A stretch of DNA of 42,478 nt from Caldilineaceae bacterium (GCA_026989655.1 JALSIX010000132.1:1-42478); one strand, 5' to 3'. Shown: positions 1-8,900, numbered from the stretch's first letter. The notes: generated from the letters alone by a model not told the origin. Made by a program: numbers and translations.

Positions 1-203
1 AGTTCCGGTGGCAGGGACAGCCAGATCTCCACCGGGCCGGGCTGGCGGTTGGCGTAGACATAGTGCATGGTCGCGGTGCGCACGAAGGTGTAGGTCAGGA
101 GGCCTGCGCTCCGCGTCTGTGTATCTTCCTTCTCCGGGGATACTTGCTTCTCGCGGCGGGTGCTGGCCTGGGGCCATTTTCGAGCCAAGGCAAGCAGTTC
201 CAT
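1..203 (-). CDS. 5' end of a CDS running off the window, possibly transglutaminase-like
   Basis: A minus-strand frame starts at the ATG at 203 and stays open to the window edge (67 codons visible). The only in-frame stop upstream is at 246-248. The deduced peptide is charged for its first 35 residues, then has a beta-strand-like stretch (LTYTFVRTATMHYVYANR) followed by EIWLSLPPE. That pattern resembles the N-terminal beta region ahead of some bacterial transglutaminase-like domains, but the catalytic part lies outside the window, so the family is only a guess. No convincing Shine-Dalgarno precedes the ATG. The sequence nearest the edge is GC-rich like most of the window, and G+C falls toward the start codon. 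It is co-directional with the HTTM gene, whose stop codon (246-248) is also the in-frame stop just upstream of this frame. Confidence 0.45.
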   Translation of the reverse strand, partial: MELLALARKWPQASTRREKQVSPEKEDTQTRSAGLLTYTFVRTATMHYVYANRQPGPVEIWLSLPPE

Positions 204-245
204 AGGGACCAGTTGAGTCACAGCACCATCGCTCCTGTGTTGTTC

Positions 246-1691
246 TCATCCGTCACAACGAACGGACATGTGGTTTACCCACAGTTCTGGGCTTGTTGGT
301 TTGATACTGGTTCTGTCATACGGTTCAGCCGATTCCAGTCCACAACTTGATGTGCATTGGACGGGAATGGTTTGACGGCGTGCAGCCACCCAATCGTACA
401 GGCGTTGGCCTATGCCCAGATGCTCCGATATGTACAGAAACGGCCACATGGGCCACAACGCAGGAAGCCGCGAAGCAATTAACCGGAATGCACCGATGCC
501 TTCGGCGGGTTCACTATCGTTGATGGAGCGAGCCTGGATTCGGGCTTCAATTCGAGTTTCATCCAGTCCATAGTGTTCCACGACTCCGGGTTGACGGAAC
601 GGAATCGGCTCCAGCAGCCCAAGCCAGTCTAGTTTCTGCAGGCGGACCAGGGTGCGCTGACAGAACGGACACCCATTATCATAGAAGACCTGAACCCGGA
701 ATGGTTCCAACAGGTCCTTGTGACTCGGGCCTACCACTCGGACAGCGAACCGACGCCAGATTCCCACCCCGAGATCTCTGAACCAGCGCCCAAGGGAGCG
801 GTATTCATCGTCGCTGACGAGAGCGAGCTCAATGCTGATCATGATCGCTGAGAAGGTAATGAGCCCCATGAACAGGGCAATTCCAAGATGGAAGCCAAAG
901 GCAGCCAGCAAGGCCAACCGGCGTGTCCAGCGATTCAGGAAGAAGAGAAACGGAAAGCTCACTTGAAAAGCGACCGTTGCGTAGCTTGATGCTACGATGA
1001 GCGGTACGTTGAGGTACACGCGTTCACTATAACCCGGCCAAGTGAATTCGTCTACCCTCATGACGTAGTACAGTGCCGTGCCGCTTTGCCACATCTCGCC
1101 TTGGACTTTGTAGAGTCCAGCCGTGGCATATACGATGCAGAGCTGGAGTGCGAAGGCCAGCATGGCTCCATTATGACACATGGCTGCTATCTGCTGCCAT
1201 GTATTCGGTCGCCGATGTGTCATTTCCCGCCGTCGTTCCGCATCCAGGGAGAAGTGAGCTCCCAGGTTGGCAAAGATCGCGTATACCATGACAATCTGCA
1301 GTACATTGTCACCACCGTCCCATAAGGTGGGGTTGCGTTCATGTAGGGACCACAGAAAAATATATGTGAGAGGTGTCATGATCCGGGTGCGCCATCCCAG
1401 CACCCAGAGGGCCGTCACCAGAATGCCCAGATGGAAGATCGCCTCGAACACCATCGGGTGATTGCTAAATGCATATAGAGAAAAGGAACCGGCTTCACGT
1501 AATTTTTCGAGAAATCGATCGTATGGCCAAACCGCATTGGGGCCGTAGAGGTAATGGCGTTGGTGGTAGTTGATCAGATATTGATAGAGCAGGGTTAATC
1601 CAGCACCGATTCGAAAGAAGCTGGCGCCGATCAAATGCCGTTCCTGACCGAAGGTCTCGGTCCATCGTTGCCATGTTTGAAGGACGTTCAT
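246..1691 (-). CDS. HTTM (SdpB/vitamin-K-carboxylase-like) membrane protein fused to a C-terminal DCC thiol-oxidoreductase domain
   Basis: This is a 481-residue protein. Residues about 15-320 form a multi-span membrane region typical of HTTM proteins, the family that includes vitamin K-dependent carboxylase and Bacillus SdpB. Features include hydrophobic helices near 25-40, 85-115, 130-145, 170-195, 230-252 and 260-292, and the conserved-looking stretch YKVQGEMWQSGTALYYVM at about 194-211. Residues 332-440 form a soluble DCC/DUF393 domain with the motif YDNGCPFC (CPFC at 341-344), a thioredoxin-like redox motif. A second cysteine pair (C446, C450) lies near the C-terminus. The ATG overlaps the TGA of the DUF5819 gene by four bases (1688-1691), so the two are translationally coupled. 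By analogy with SdpAB it may process or oxidise the secreted peptide encoded upstream. That role is inferred. The peptide itself lacks cysteine, which leaves the redox substrate unknown. Confidence 0.85.
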   Translation of the reverse strand: MNVLQTWQRWTETFGQERHLIGASFFRIGAGLTLLYQYLINYHQRHYLYGPNAVWPYDRFLEKLREAGSFSLYAFSNHPMVFEAIFHLGILVTALWVLGWRTRIMTPLTYIFLWSLHERNPTLWDGGDNVLQIVMVYAIFANLGAHFSLDAERRREMTHRRPNTWQQIAAMCHNGAMLAFALQLCIVYATAGLYKVQGEMWQSGTALYYVMRVDEFTWPGYSERVYLNVPLIVASSYATVAFQVSFPFLFFLNRWTRRLALLAAFGFHLGIALFMGLITFSAIMISIELALVSDDEYRSLGRWFRDLGVGIWRRFAVRVVGPSHKDLLEPFRVQVFYDNGCPFCQRTLVRLQKLDWLGLLEPIPFRQPGVVEHYGLDETRIEARIQARSINDSEPAEGIGAFRLIASRLPALWPMWPFLYISEHLGIGQRLYDWVAARRQTIPVQCTSSCGLESAEPYDRTSIKPTSPELWVNHMSVRCDG

Positions 1692-2422
1692 CGGTTCACC
1701 TCCGCCAGAACCAGTGGGGCAACCTCCTCATAAGGGGCCCAATCCAGGAGGATGTAGCTGAGTTCGCCTGCTTCATCGGGCAAATGACGCTGGGAGAAGC
1801 GGGGAAAGCGCAACACGACGATGCGCACCTGCACAGCCTCTGTACGGCCGTGACCGTAGAGTCGGTCACAATGGGCCGATGCAATTCGGTTGAGCAATAG
1901 CACTCCGTTTTCCCGTTCGCGTGCGTCAATCTCGACGAGCTCATCGACCAGAGTGTTGTATTCTGATGGTTCCTCTGTGCGACGTTTCAGCAAAGTATTC
2001 AGGGTCTCGTCGCGGTTGAAAATGGCATGGACCGCGCTGGATTGGGGACGGTCAAGCCGGTCCGCCGGCGTGAATCGGTTGCGATAGCGTGCCTGTCGGA
2101 GAGGTGTGGAGATATCCGCCCAAGCCGTGACCGATGTGCTGCCGTCTGGATTTCGTAATCGACATGCTACTGTTAACACCCGGGTATCCTTGACCGGGTC
2201 AGGGGCGAAGAGGTGCCAGTTCTGGACGAAGAATGGATGCATATACGCGATGATCGAGTCGTAGACTCGAAGTTTGATGGGGTTCAGCGGTGTTAGATAC
2301 GCCATCGTGAACCCAAAGTGGACGATTAGCACCAAGGCTATCCCGATGGGAAAGAAATTCAACAGCCCGCGCGTGAGTCCACAGAAACTACTCTTCCTTC
2401 CTGGATGGAGATGGATGCTCAT
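1688..2422 (-). CDS. DUF5819/SdpA-like membrane-anchored protein
   Basis: This 244-residue protein has one N-terminal membrane segment at about 22-44 and a mainly extracytoplasmic remainder. The signature is FVQNWHLFAPDP at 65-76, matching the W-x-(L/F)-F-A-P-(N/D)-P motif I associate with DUF5819 and with the SdpA family. SdpA is a partner of the HTTM protein SdpB in maturing the Bacillus SDP toxin. The gene lies between the small secreted peptide gene (162 bases upstream, separated by a strong hairpin) and the HTTM-DCC gene it overlaps. That order (peptide, SdpA-like, SdpB-like) supports a peptide-maturation role. Its biochemical activity is unknown even in the known family. No Shine-Dalgarno is evident close to the ATG at 2422, but the frame cannot be extended usefully upstream. 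Confidence 0.75.
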   Translation of the reverse strand: MSIHLHPGRKSSFCGLTRGLLNFFPIGIALVLIVHFGFTMAYLTPLNPIKLRVYDSIIAYMHPFFVQNWHLFAPDPVKDTRVLTVACRLRNPDGSTSVTAWADISTPLRQARYRNRFTPADRLDRPQSSAVHAIFNRDETLNTLLKRRTEEPSEYNTLVDELVEIDARERENGVLLLNRIASAHCDRLYGHGRTEAVQVRIVVLRFPRFSQRHLPDEAGELSYILLDWAPYEEVAPLVLAEVNR

Positions 2423-2537
2423 CTTCTTCTCTCCCCCCTGTCTTGGCCATCCGTGTATATGGATGGAACCCGACTTTACCGGGACTCGCTATGATGCCAT
2501 TGATCGTGTCGTCCGCGCCCCTCTCTGTCTCTTATAG

Positions 2538-2571
2538 GTCGGGCACGGAATCAAGCGATTCCGTGCCCGAC
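2538..2571 (-). terminator. Strong hairpin between the peptide gene and the DUF5819-HTTM pair
   Basis: This is a perfect 15-bp stem (2538-2552 with 2557-2571) closed by a 4-base loop. It begins 13 bases after the peptide stop codon on the minus strand. No U-tract follows (the minus strand reads CTATAAGAGA), so it may act as a partial terminator or a 3' stabiliser rather than a full stop. Such hairpins after a peptide structural gene commonly make its message more abundant than that of the processing genes downstream. Confidence 0.7.
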
Positions 2572-2584
2572 GAACTCCGCACGT

Positions 2585-2887
2585 CTAGTAGTCGAAGGCT
2601 GGTTCCATTCGAGAATCCAGGAGTTTGGGCTCCTCGTTGTCCCAGATCCAATTCTGGTGTTTGGCATAATCGTAGGCCGCGTTAGCCACGAAGCTGGCCG
2701 CGACCCCCAACAGGAAAGCACCAGCGAGCGCTGGGACAGCTTCTGGCTCTGCTTCAGCAGTTGTTCCAGGTTGCCCGGTGTAGAGATTTGGAACCGGCTC
2801 CGCCGGAATGGTGGCCGCCGCCGCGTTCAACACCGTGGTGAAGAACAGGACCATCACGACGAGCGCCGAGATAGCTTTGTGTTTCAC
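2585..2887 (-). CDS. Small secreted hydrophobic peptide precursor, candidate Sdp-like peptide
   Basis: I place the start at the GTG at 2887, six bases after a perfect AGGAGG. The upstream ATG at 2902 contains that Shine-Dalgarno and is unlikely to be the start. The product has 100 residues. Residues 1-25 are a classical signal peptide (basic VKHK, hydrophobic core, AAA before a probable cleavage near 25). Residues 26-51 form a Pro/Glu-rich linker, residues 52-72 a strongly hydrophobic Ala/Gly-rich helix (ALAGAFLLGVAASFVANAAY), and residues 73-100 an aromatic, acidic tail. There is no cysteine. The layout (signal, propeptide-like spacer, hydrophobic core) resembles SdpC-type toxin precursors in plan, though I see no direct sequence similarity. 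It lies directly upstream of SdpA-like and SdpB-like genes on the same strand. It could instead be an accessory subunit or a signalling peptide. Confidence 0.6.
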   Translation of the reverse strand: MKHKAISALVVMVLFFTTVLNAAAATIPAEPVPNLYTGQPGTTAEAEPEAVPALAGAFLLGVAASFVANAAYDYAKHQNWIWDNEEPKLLDSRMEPAFDY

Positions 2888-2963
2888 AGTGCACCTCCTC
2901 ATGGCATTGTGGTGAGATTGGCTTTGTAGTCGAGACAGGTAAGGCCCCACCCATCTGAGCACA

Positions 2964-3001
2964 ACTATAGCGACCACAGGCCGAAAGTCATCCCCTTTCG
3001 G
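2964..3001 (-). promoter_or_regulatory. Probable peptide-gene promoter with an inverted repeat over the -35
   Basis: On the minus strand a TATAGT -10 box (2964-2969) lies 70-80 bases upstream of the GTG start. The -35 position (GATGAC, 2987-2992) is a poor match to consensus. It is embedded in a perfect inverted repeat, CCGAAAG-N7-CTTTCGG (2981-2987 and 2995-3001). A weak -35 overlaid by a dyad is what an activator- or repressor-controlled promoter looks like. A second near-dyad (GATCCCC and GGGGGTC, about 3012-3029) lies further upstream. No clear promoter for the kinase gene was found in the rest of the 321-base gap 2888-3208. Confidence 0.4.
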
Positions 3002-3208
3002 TGTCAATTTCAGATCCCCAAGGGGGGTCATTTTCGTCCTCCCCCATCGGACCTTTCAGTGGGACGAGTGCGGTCCATACCACGGATATCCGTGACCTTT
3101 AGGGGCGATGCCTCGGGACAGGTACGATTGGCTGGCCCGTTTTCAGCTTTCCTTTCTGTCATCCAGGTTTTCCCATGGAAGTTCCAAGAGGGACATGAGG
3201 AGCTATGC

Positions 3209-5635
3209 ATGATGGGAACCGGATTTCGTGGCGGAGCTTCACGTCTGGCTTTGGCCGTGCTCATAGTGATCGTTCCTGTAGCTGTGCTCACAGTGGGTTT
3301 CATGCGCTTTCACGCTACAGGCTATACGGGGATGCAGGTGGATTTCCGCAATCGGGTGGCCGTCATCCACCCGGATAGTCCTGCAGCCCAGGCCAATCTC
3401 CGGGTAGGCGATCTGCTGCTTGGTGTCAACGGCTCCACCGATCGTCACCTTCTCGATAGCCTGGAACCAGGCGAGAGAGTGGTATTGGAGTGGGAGCGTA
3501 ATGGCCAGCGCATCACAGCCCCTCTGCAGGCCACCGCGCTTCCCTGGCGTCGGCTTGGCACTCTTGGATGGCCGCTGCTCTCGGCCTTGGCCTTCTGGGC
3601 GGCCGGAGTCCATGTGTTCTTGCGGACACGTCGACCCTCCGACGACGCCAAACGTTTCATCATCTTTGCCTACCTAGCGGCGCTCAACATTCTCCTCAAC
3701 CAGGTGTACACGTTACAGGAGATGCCGTATCTGGTGCTGCTTTCGATAATCACAGCCTTCAGCTACGTCCACTTCCACCGTTTTTTCCCTTTCCCGATCC
3801 CGCCAGGTAAATTCCTTCGCGCACTTGTCTGGCACCGTCGAGCCGGGATGTTCCTATTGGCTTTTGGTATCCTGATAGGTCTTATCTCCCTTGGACGTCC
3901 TGTTGCCATTCTCACGGCTATTTTCATCCTCAGTGCATTCGTCTACGATGTACTTGCACGAATTCTCGTCGGAGGCACGCTCCTCTACGGCTATCTACGT
4001 AGCGATATCCGACGGGTTCATAGCCGTATTCGCCTTATCGCGGGGGCCACTGGGCTGGTCTTGCTCTTCACTCTTACCGCGCTGGTGATGCTGTTTGTCC
4101 TTCCTAGCTGGCAGTCTGTTCCGGCCCGCCTCTCTATGATGAGTCAGGTGCTCATCCCGGTAGCCTATCTGATCGCCCTCCGCCGAGAGGATTTTTCTGC
4201 CGTCGATCGGGTGCTCAATCGAGCCCTGGTCTATACGTTGGCTGTATTGATTCTGTTGGGGTTACATTGGGCCATCGTCTTTGCCCTGATGTGGGCGGTT
4301 GGACAACATATGGGAACATCCCTGCTTCTACATTCGGTTCTTGGTGCCTCGCTGGCAGTTCTCTTCGTGCCGTTGCGAGATCGGGTTGGCAAAGGTATCA
4401 ACCGACTCTTCTATGGATACGAGGGTGATCTGCTGCGCGCGGGACAGAGGATGGCCCGGGAGCTCGCCCACAGCCATACTGAGGATGCTCTGCGTCACCT
4501 ACTCACCATTCGTCTGCCCAGGCTGTTGGATGCCTCGGGAGCTGTGCTCCTGGTCTGGCAGCAGACCAAAGGATGGACATGTCATGCCGAGCCAGACCAG
4601 ATTCTCGCGCCTCGAACTATTGAGGCTATCCAGGCCCTCGCCCACCAATTGGTGGAATCGCCTGTGCAGAGAGCTGCCCAGGTGCATCGGCTTGCCCCTT
4701 CTGTTGCTGTGGATCCCAGTGCCTTGCCCCCCAAAGGTCTTTTTCTCGGTTTTGCCTCCGATTTCGTACGGGGTGTGCTTTGGTTGGCTCCTAAAGCCTC
4801 TGATGACATCTATACCGAACAGGAACTGCGTCTTCTGCACCTACTCGTCGCGCCTAGTACTCTGGCTTTGGAGAACTGGGTTCTGAACCAAGCTCTTGTG
4901 GCAAGGACGACAGAGCTGCAGTATCTTCACCATGCTCTGGTGATGGCGGACGAGCGCATCCGTCGTGATCTGGCTCGTGAGTTGCACGACCATATCATGC
5001 AGGATATCTACGGAGAGCTCTACGCCTTGCGAGCACGACACGGATCCGAGGGCCTCGTTCCTCAAGATTTTCGACGGGTGCTCCATACGTTGGAGAAGGT
5101 AGTCACAGATCTGCGGCGATTGTGCCATGGTCTGCGTCCTCCTGTCTTGGAAGAGCTGGGACTGGTGCCCGCGTTGCGGGCGTTGGGGCGTGAATACAGT
5201 GCAAATCTGGCTCCGCACATGCGCTTGGACGTACAGGTAAGCGAGCTGTCTACCCGTCTACCTTCTGAAGTCGAGAGTAGCCTTTTCGCTATCGCTAAAA
5301 GTGCCTTGGCCAATGCAATCCGTCACAGCCAAGCCACTCAGATCAGTCTCTCTCTCGAGCAGAATGGTGCCATCCTTGTTCTAGAGGTGTGGGATAACGG
5401 TGTAGGATTCACCGTGCCGGCCAACTGGGCCCCCTTATTGAGGGAAAGACGTTTTGGACTTGCGGGCATGAGCGAGCGGGCCCGTATGATCGGTGCTACT
5501 TTTCATGTCGCTTCTTCCCCAGGTCATGGAACACGAGTGGCAGTGCGTTGGCGGGTGGTTGCGGATAGTCACCTTCTTGCGTCCTCCTTGGAGGGAATGG
5601 AAAAGGAGATCTATTTCGATTCTCCATCCCTCTAG
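3209..5635 (+). CDS. ComP-like membrane sensor histidine kinase with extracytoplasmic PDZ domain
   Basis: The start at 3209 follows AGGAG at 3198-3202 with six bases of spacing and gives 808 residues. TM1 is at about 12-33. A PDZ-like domain (about 40-110, with HPDSPAAQANLRVGDLLLGV) lies between TM1 and TM2, so it should be outside the membrane. Further membrane helices fall at about 118-138, 148-190, 211-250, 276-298, 312-324 and 340-388. The motif LIALRREDFSAVDRVLNRALVY is typical of ComP-type kinases at the end of the membrane region. A GAF-like region spans about 425-560. The HisKA_3 dimerisation helix carries the phosphoacceptor H593 (DLARELHDH). The HATPase_c domain shows an N-box with N702 and a G-box DNGVGF at 729-734. 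No response regulator is encoded in the window. It is transcribed divergently from the peptide gene, so it is a candidate sensor for that peptide or for envelope stress. Confidence 0.88.
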   Translation: MMGTGFRGGASRLALAVLIVIVPVAVLTVGFMRFHATGYTGMQVDFRNRVAVIHPDSPAAQANLRVGDLLLGVNGSTDRHLLDSLEPGERVVLEWERNGQRITAPLQATALPWRRLGTLGWPLLSALAFWAAGVHVFLRTRRPSDDAKRFIIFAYLAALNILLNQVYTLQEMPYLVLLSIITAFSYVHFHRFFPFPIPPGKFLRALVWHRRAGMFLLAFGILIGLISLGRPVAILTAIFILSAFVYDVLARILVGGTLLYGYLRSDIRRVHSRIRLIAGATGLVLLFTLTALVMLFVLPSWQSVPARLSMMSQVLIPVAYLIALRREDFSAVDRVLNRALVYTLAVLILLGLHWAIVFALMWAVGQHMGTSLLLHSVLGASLAVLFVPLRDRVGKGINRLFYGYEGDLLRAGQRMARELAHSHTEDALRHLLTIRLPRLLDASGAVLLVWQQTKGWTCHAEPDQILAPRTIEAIQALAHQLVESPVQRAAQVHRLAPSVAVDPSALPPKGLFLGFASDFVRGVLWLAPKASDDIYTEQELRLLHLLVAPSTLALENWVLNQALVARTTELQYLHHALVMADERIRRDLARELHDHIMQDIYGELYALRARHGSEGLVPQDFRRVLHTLEKVVTDLRRLCHGLRPPVLEELGLVPALRALGREYSANLAPHMRLDVQVSELSTRLPSEVESSLFAIAKSALANAIRHSQATQISLSLEQNGAILVLEVWDNGVGFTVPANWAPLLRERRFGLAGMSERARMIGATFHVASSPGHGTRVAVRWRVVADSHLLASSLEGMEKEIYFDSPSL

Positions 5636-5844
5636 GCCGTTTTAGGGATCCAGCGGGATGGGTATCGTCCTTGAGAGTTTTGGCCAACTGGTAGGAGCCG
5701 GTAAGATACCCACCGGAATCCAGGATAATCGGGTGTGGCAATTTGTTCTCCGCCACCTTTCCATTGAAGAGACCTATTTGTAGTCAGACCACGTCGAAGG
5801 AAGGGTCACTTGATCTGAGGATCTCTTTTGATATCTGCAAACGG

Positions 5845-5876
5845 CGGGGCGGCGTCTCCACAGAGACGCCGCCCCG
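5845..5876. terminator. Bidirectional hairpin between converging kinase and protease genes
   Basis: A 14-bp perfect stem (5845-5858 with 5863-5876) has a CACA loop. It lies 36 bases past the stop of the minus-strand protease gene and about 210 bases past the kinase stop. No long T-run follows on either strand. It marks the place where base composition changes. The rest of the 277-base gap holds no convincing gene. Confidence 0.65.
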
Positions 5877-5912
5877 TGTGCTGTGGCGGTTGGACCTATC
5901 CCGGCCTTCGGC

Positions 5913-8900
5913 TCACCGGGTCACCAGGGGCAGGTAGAGGAGCCTGGGTTCCACGGTGAAGGCCACAGGCTCGGAGACGGGGGCATCGGGGCCGGGGTTG
6001 CGGACGGCCACGCCCACCTGCCCCCGACGGGCCAGGTGAGCCGGGGCCACCGTGGCCCGGAGCCGGGTGGCGCTGATCCAGGTGGTGGGCAGGGCTGTGC
6101 CGTCCCACAGGACGGTGGCACCGTCCAGGAAGTTGCGGCCCTCCACGGTGAGGGGGAAGCCGCTGCCCTGGACCGGGGCCCGGTCCGGGGAGAGGCCGGT
6201 GATGGCCGGGGTGGGGCTGCGGATCGGGAAGGGCAGGGCGTTGGAGACCAGGTCCGCACCGCCGGGGTTGCGCACAGTCACCGTTGCCGTGCCCGGGGAA
6301 GCGATCCGGGCCGCAGGCACGGTGGCCGTGAGCACCGTGCTGCTGCCGAACCGGGTGGCCAGGTCCGTGCCGTTCCAGCGCACCACCGCGCCGTCCAGGA
6401 AGTTGCGGCCCTGGACCACCAGATCGAGGTCGGCTCCCCCCGCTGTGGCCGAGCTGGGGGTCAGGGCATCCAGGCGGGGCAGCTCGCCCAGGGCGGTGAG
6501 GGCCCAGGTGTTGGGTCGGTTGTAGACCGTGTCGAAGGGCCACTCGTAGTCGTCCCCCTGGAAGCGGACCCAGTAGTGGCCCAGGTTCAGGCCCACCCGG
6601 TGATCCCAGCCGCCCAGCACATCCTTGGCGATGCGCAGCTCGGCGTTCCAGGTGCTGTCGCTGGCGCTGACCCGGGCAGTGAGCCCACCCGGGCCGGGAT
6701 CATCGAAGCCGCCCGCGCCGTCCGCCGCGTAGGTGAAGGGCGTGCCGTCCTCGGCCACAAAGAAGCCGTAGTCGTCGCTCTGGGCCAGGGCATCCCGGCT
6801 GTTGTCCACGTCCACCCGGAGCCCGGCGAAGGCCGTGGGGCCACCGCTGCCCTTGGCCATGTTGGCGAAGCAGGCCCACAGGTAGTCCCCATTCCGGACC
6901 AGGCTCACCTGGGCCTGGCGGCCGTCGCTGTAGGGAGCCAGGAGCAGAGAGACGCCGTCCCCGTAGGCCGCCTCGTCACAGAAGCCGTCCAGGGTGGGCG
7001 TGGCGCCCTGGGGGATGCCCAGAGCGGTCACCTGGAAGTTGACCGTCGCCGTGTCGCTCTGTCCGTCGCTGTCGGTGGCGGTGAGCTGGGCCTGGTAGTC
7101 GCCCGGCGCCAGGCCGGCCACTTCCACCTCCTGGCCGGTGCCCCTGTCCTGGCCGTTCAGCCGCCAGCGCAGCGCGTTGCCGCTCAGGCCGCCGTCCTCC
7201 ACGTCCATGCCCGCGCCCCGCAGGATCACCGTTTCGCCGGCAGGGACGCTCTCCCCCGCTGTGGGCGAGGCGATGAAGGCCTGGGGCTTGCGGTTGGTCA
7301 CGGTGAAGCCTGGGGAGGTGGCCAGGCCCGTGTGGTAGCCGTCGCTGGCGGCCACCCGGATGCGGGCCTGGCCCGGCCGGCTGCCGGGGATGGCCAGGTT
7401 CTGGAGGGTGAGGGTGACCGTGTCCGCGCCGGGCGGGGCCGGGTAGTCGGTGAGGAGGGAGAACCAGGTGGCGCCGTTGTCCGGGCTGTACTGGACGCTG
7501 AAGAGGAGCTGGTCGTCGGGGTCTGGGTCCTGGGCCTGCCATTGGAGCTCCAGGACGTCGTCCACCACCTGGCCTGCAGTCGGTCTCTGGATGGCCACGG
7601 TGGGGGTGGCTGTGCCCGGGGCACGGCGGTCCAGCACCGTGCCGTCTGCCAGGAGCTCCACCGTGGCCACCGTGCCGCTGGGGGCGGGGAAGGTGAGGAG
7701 GAAGGCCCGGGTCTCGGTGTCCAGGTCCTCGCTCTCCAGGGGGGTCACCGGCTGTTCGGCCAGGAGGACGCCGCCGGGGTCCCGGAGGCGCAGCCGATAG
7801 GTCACCCCGTTCGAGGCCTGGGAGGTCTGGCTGCGGGCCATGGCGGCCAGCCACTTGGTCCGCATGCCTGCGCTCATGGCTGTGGCCGGGTAGACCCAGG
7901 CGTAGTTCAAGGTGCCTTCGCCTGCGGTGGGGTTGATGCCCCCGGTCACCAGGACCATGTCCCCGGCCAGGACTTCTTCCACCTGGGCCGCTTGGGCCGC
8001 CCCAGTGGAGTGGAGGCTGTTGTAGATGGCCCGCCAGGTGTAGTCGCTGGTCCACTCGGGGTTGCAGTAGGACATGTAGTCCGCGGCCCCGTTCGGCGGG
8101 ATCACGGTGCGGGTCTTGGGGTCGAAGCCGTAGTGGCCGGTAGGGCTCACGTTCCCGATCTGGTTGGTGGGGTAGGGGTAGTTGGGGTCGGGGTTGGCGG
8201 GGCCGCCGCAGTCCACATGTTTGCGTCCCTGGTTGTGGCCCAGCTCGTGGGCCAGGGTGATACCGGCGTCGGGCCAGTCGAAGGCGTTGGACGAGGTGGG
8301 GGATTCGGGCGGGAACTTCACCCAGGCCACATTGTCGTCCCGGTAGGCCACACCCAGGACGCCCTGGGTGGAGATGCTGTGGTGGACCATGCCCACGTAG
8401 TGGGTCTTGGCCCCCGCGTTGTCACATCGATCCGGGTCATCGGTGAAGAAGTCCCGGACGTTGAGGGAGGTGAGGACCTTCCAGTTGTCCTCGGGCAGCT
8501 CGTAGGGGTTGAAGGAGAAGAAGCCCAGCTCCGCGATGTCCTCGGTCTGGTAGTAGATCCAGTAGTCCGGCGTGGGCCAGAGCCGTTGGGCCATGTCGAC
8601 CATGGGCCAGAAGTTGGGGTTGTCCAGGGAGGCGTAGGGCCCGTGGGTACGGACGGGGACGAAGACGATGCAGACGGGCGCCTTGCCGTGGAAGGTGACC
8701 GTGCGGGAGAGCCGGTTGTTGTTGGGACGGCTGTCGTCGTAGATCCCCTGGGGATCCACCTCCAGGCGCAGGGTGATGTCGCCCTCCTCCGTCCAGTTGG
8801 CAGGCAGGCGGAAGAGCCAGGTGTCATCCAGGTTGGCCCGATCGTAGGTGACGGCGCTGGAGAGGGCCAACGCGCCGTTCAAGGGGCTCAACGGCGAGCC

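Larger units (their letters stand above)
204..5840. other. Lower-GC segment carrying the peptide/HTTM/sensor-kinase module
   Basis: From about position 200 to the hairpin near 5845 the sequence is visibly less GC-rich than the remaining 36 kb. Two lines counted by hand illustrate it: 3661-3720 has 31 G+C in 60 bases, while 7021-7080 has 40. Codon choice changes too: third positions in this segment use A and T freely, whereas genes from 5913 onward overwhelmingly use G or C. The change on the right is abrupt at the convergent terminator. No integrase, transposase, tRNA or flanking direct repeat is visible, so this is a compositional island without an identified mobility mechanism. Confidence 0.6.

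Noticed and set aside
2888-3031. Extension of the small peptide gene to an ATG at 3031 or 2902
   Set aside because: The ATG at 2902 overlaps the AGGAGG that positions the GTG at 2887. The extension also destroys the signal-peptide arrangement.
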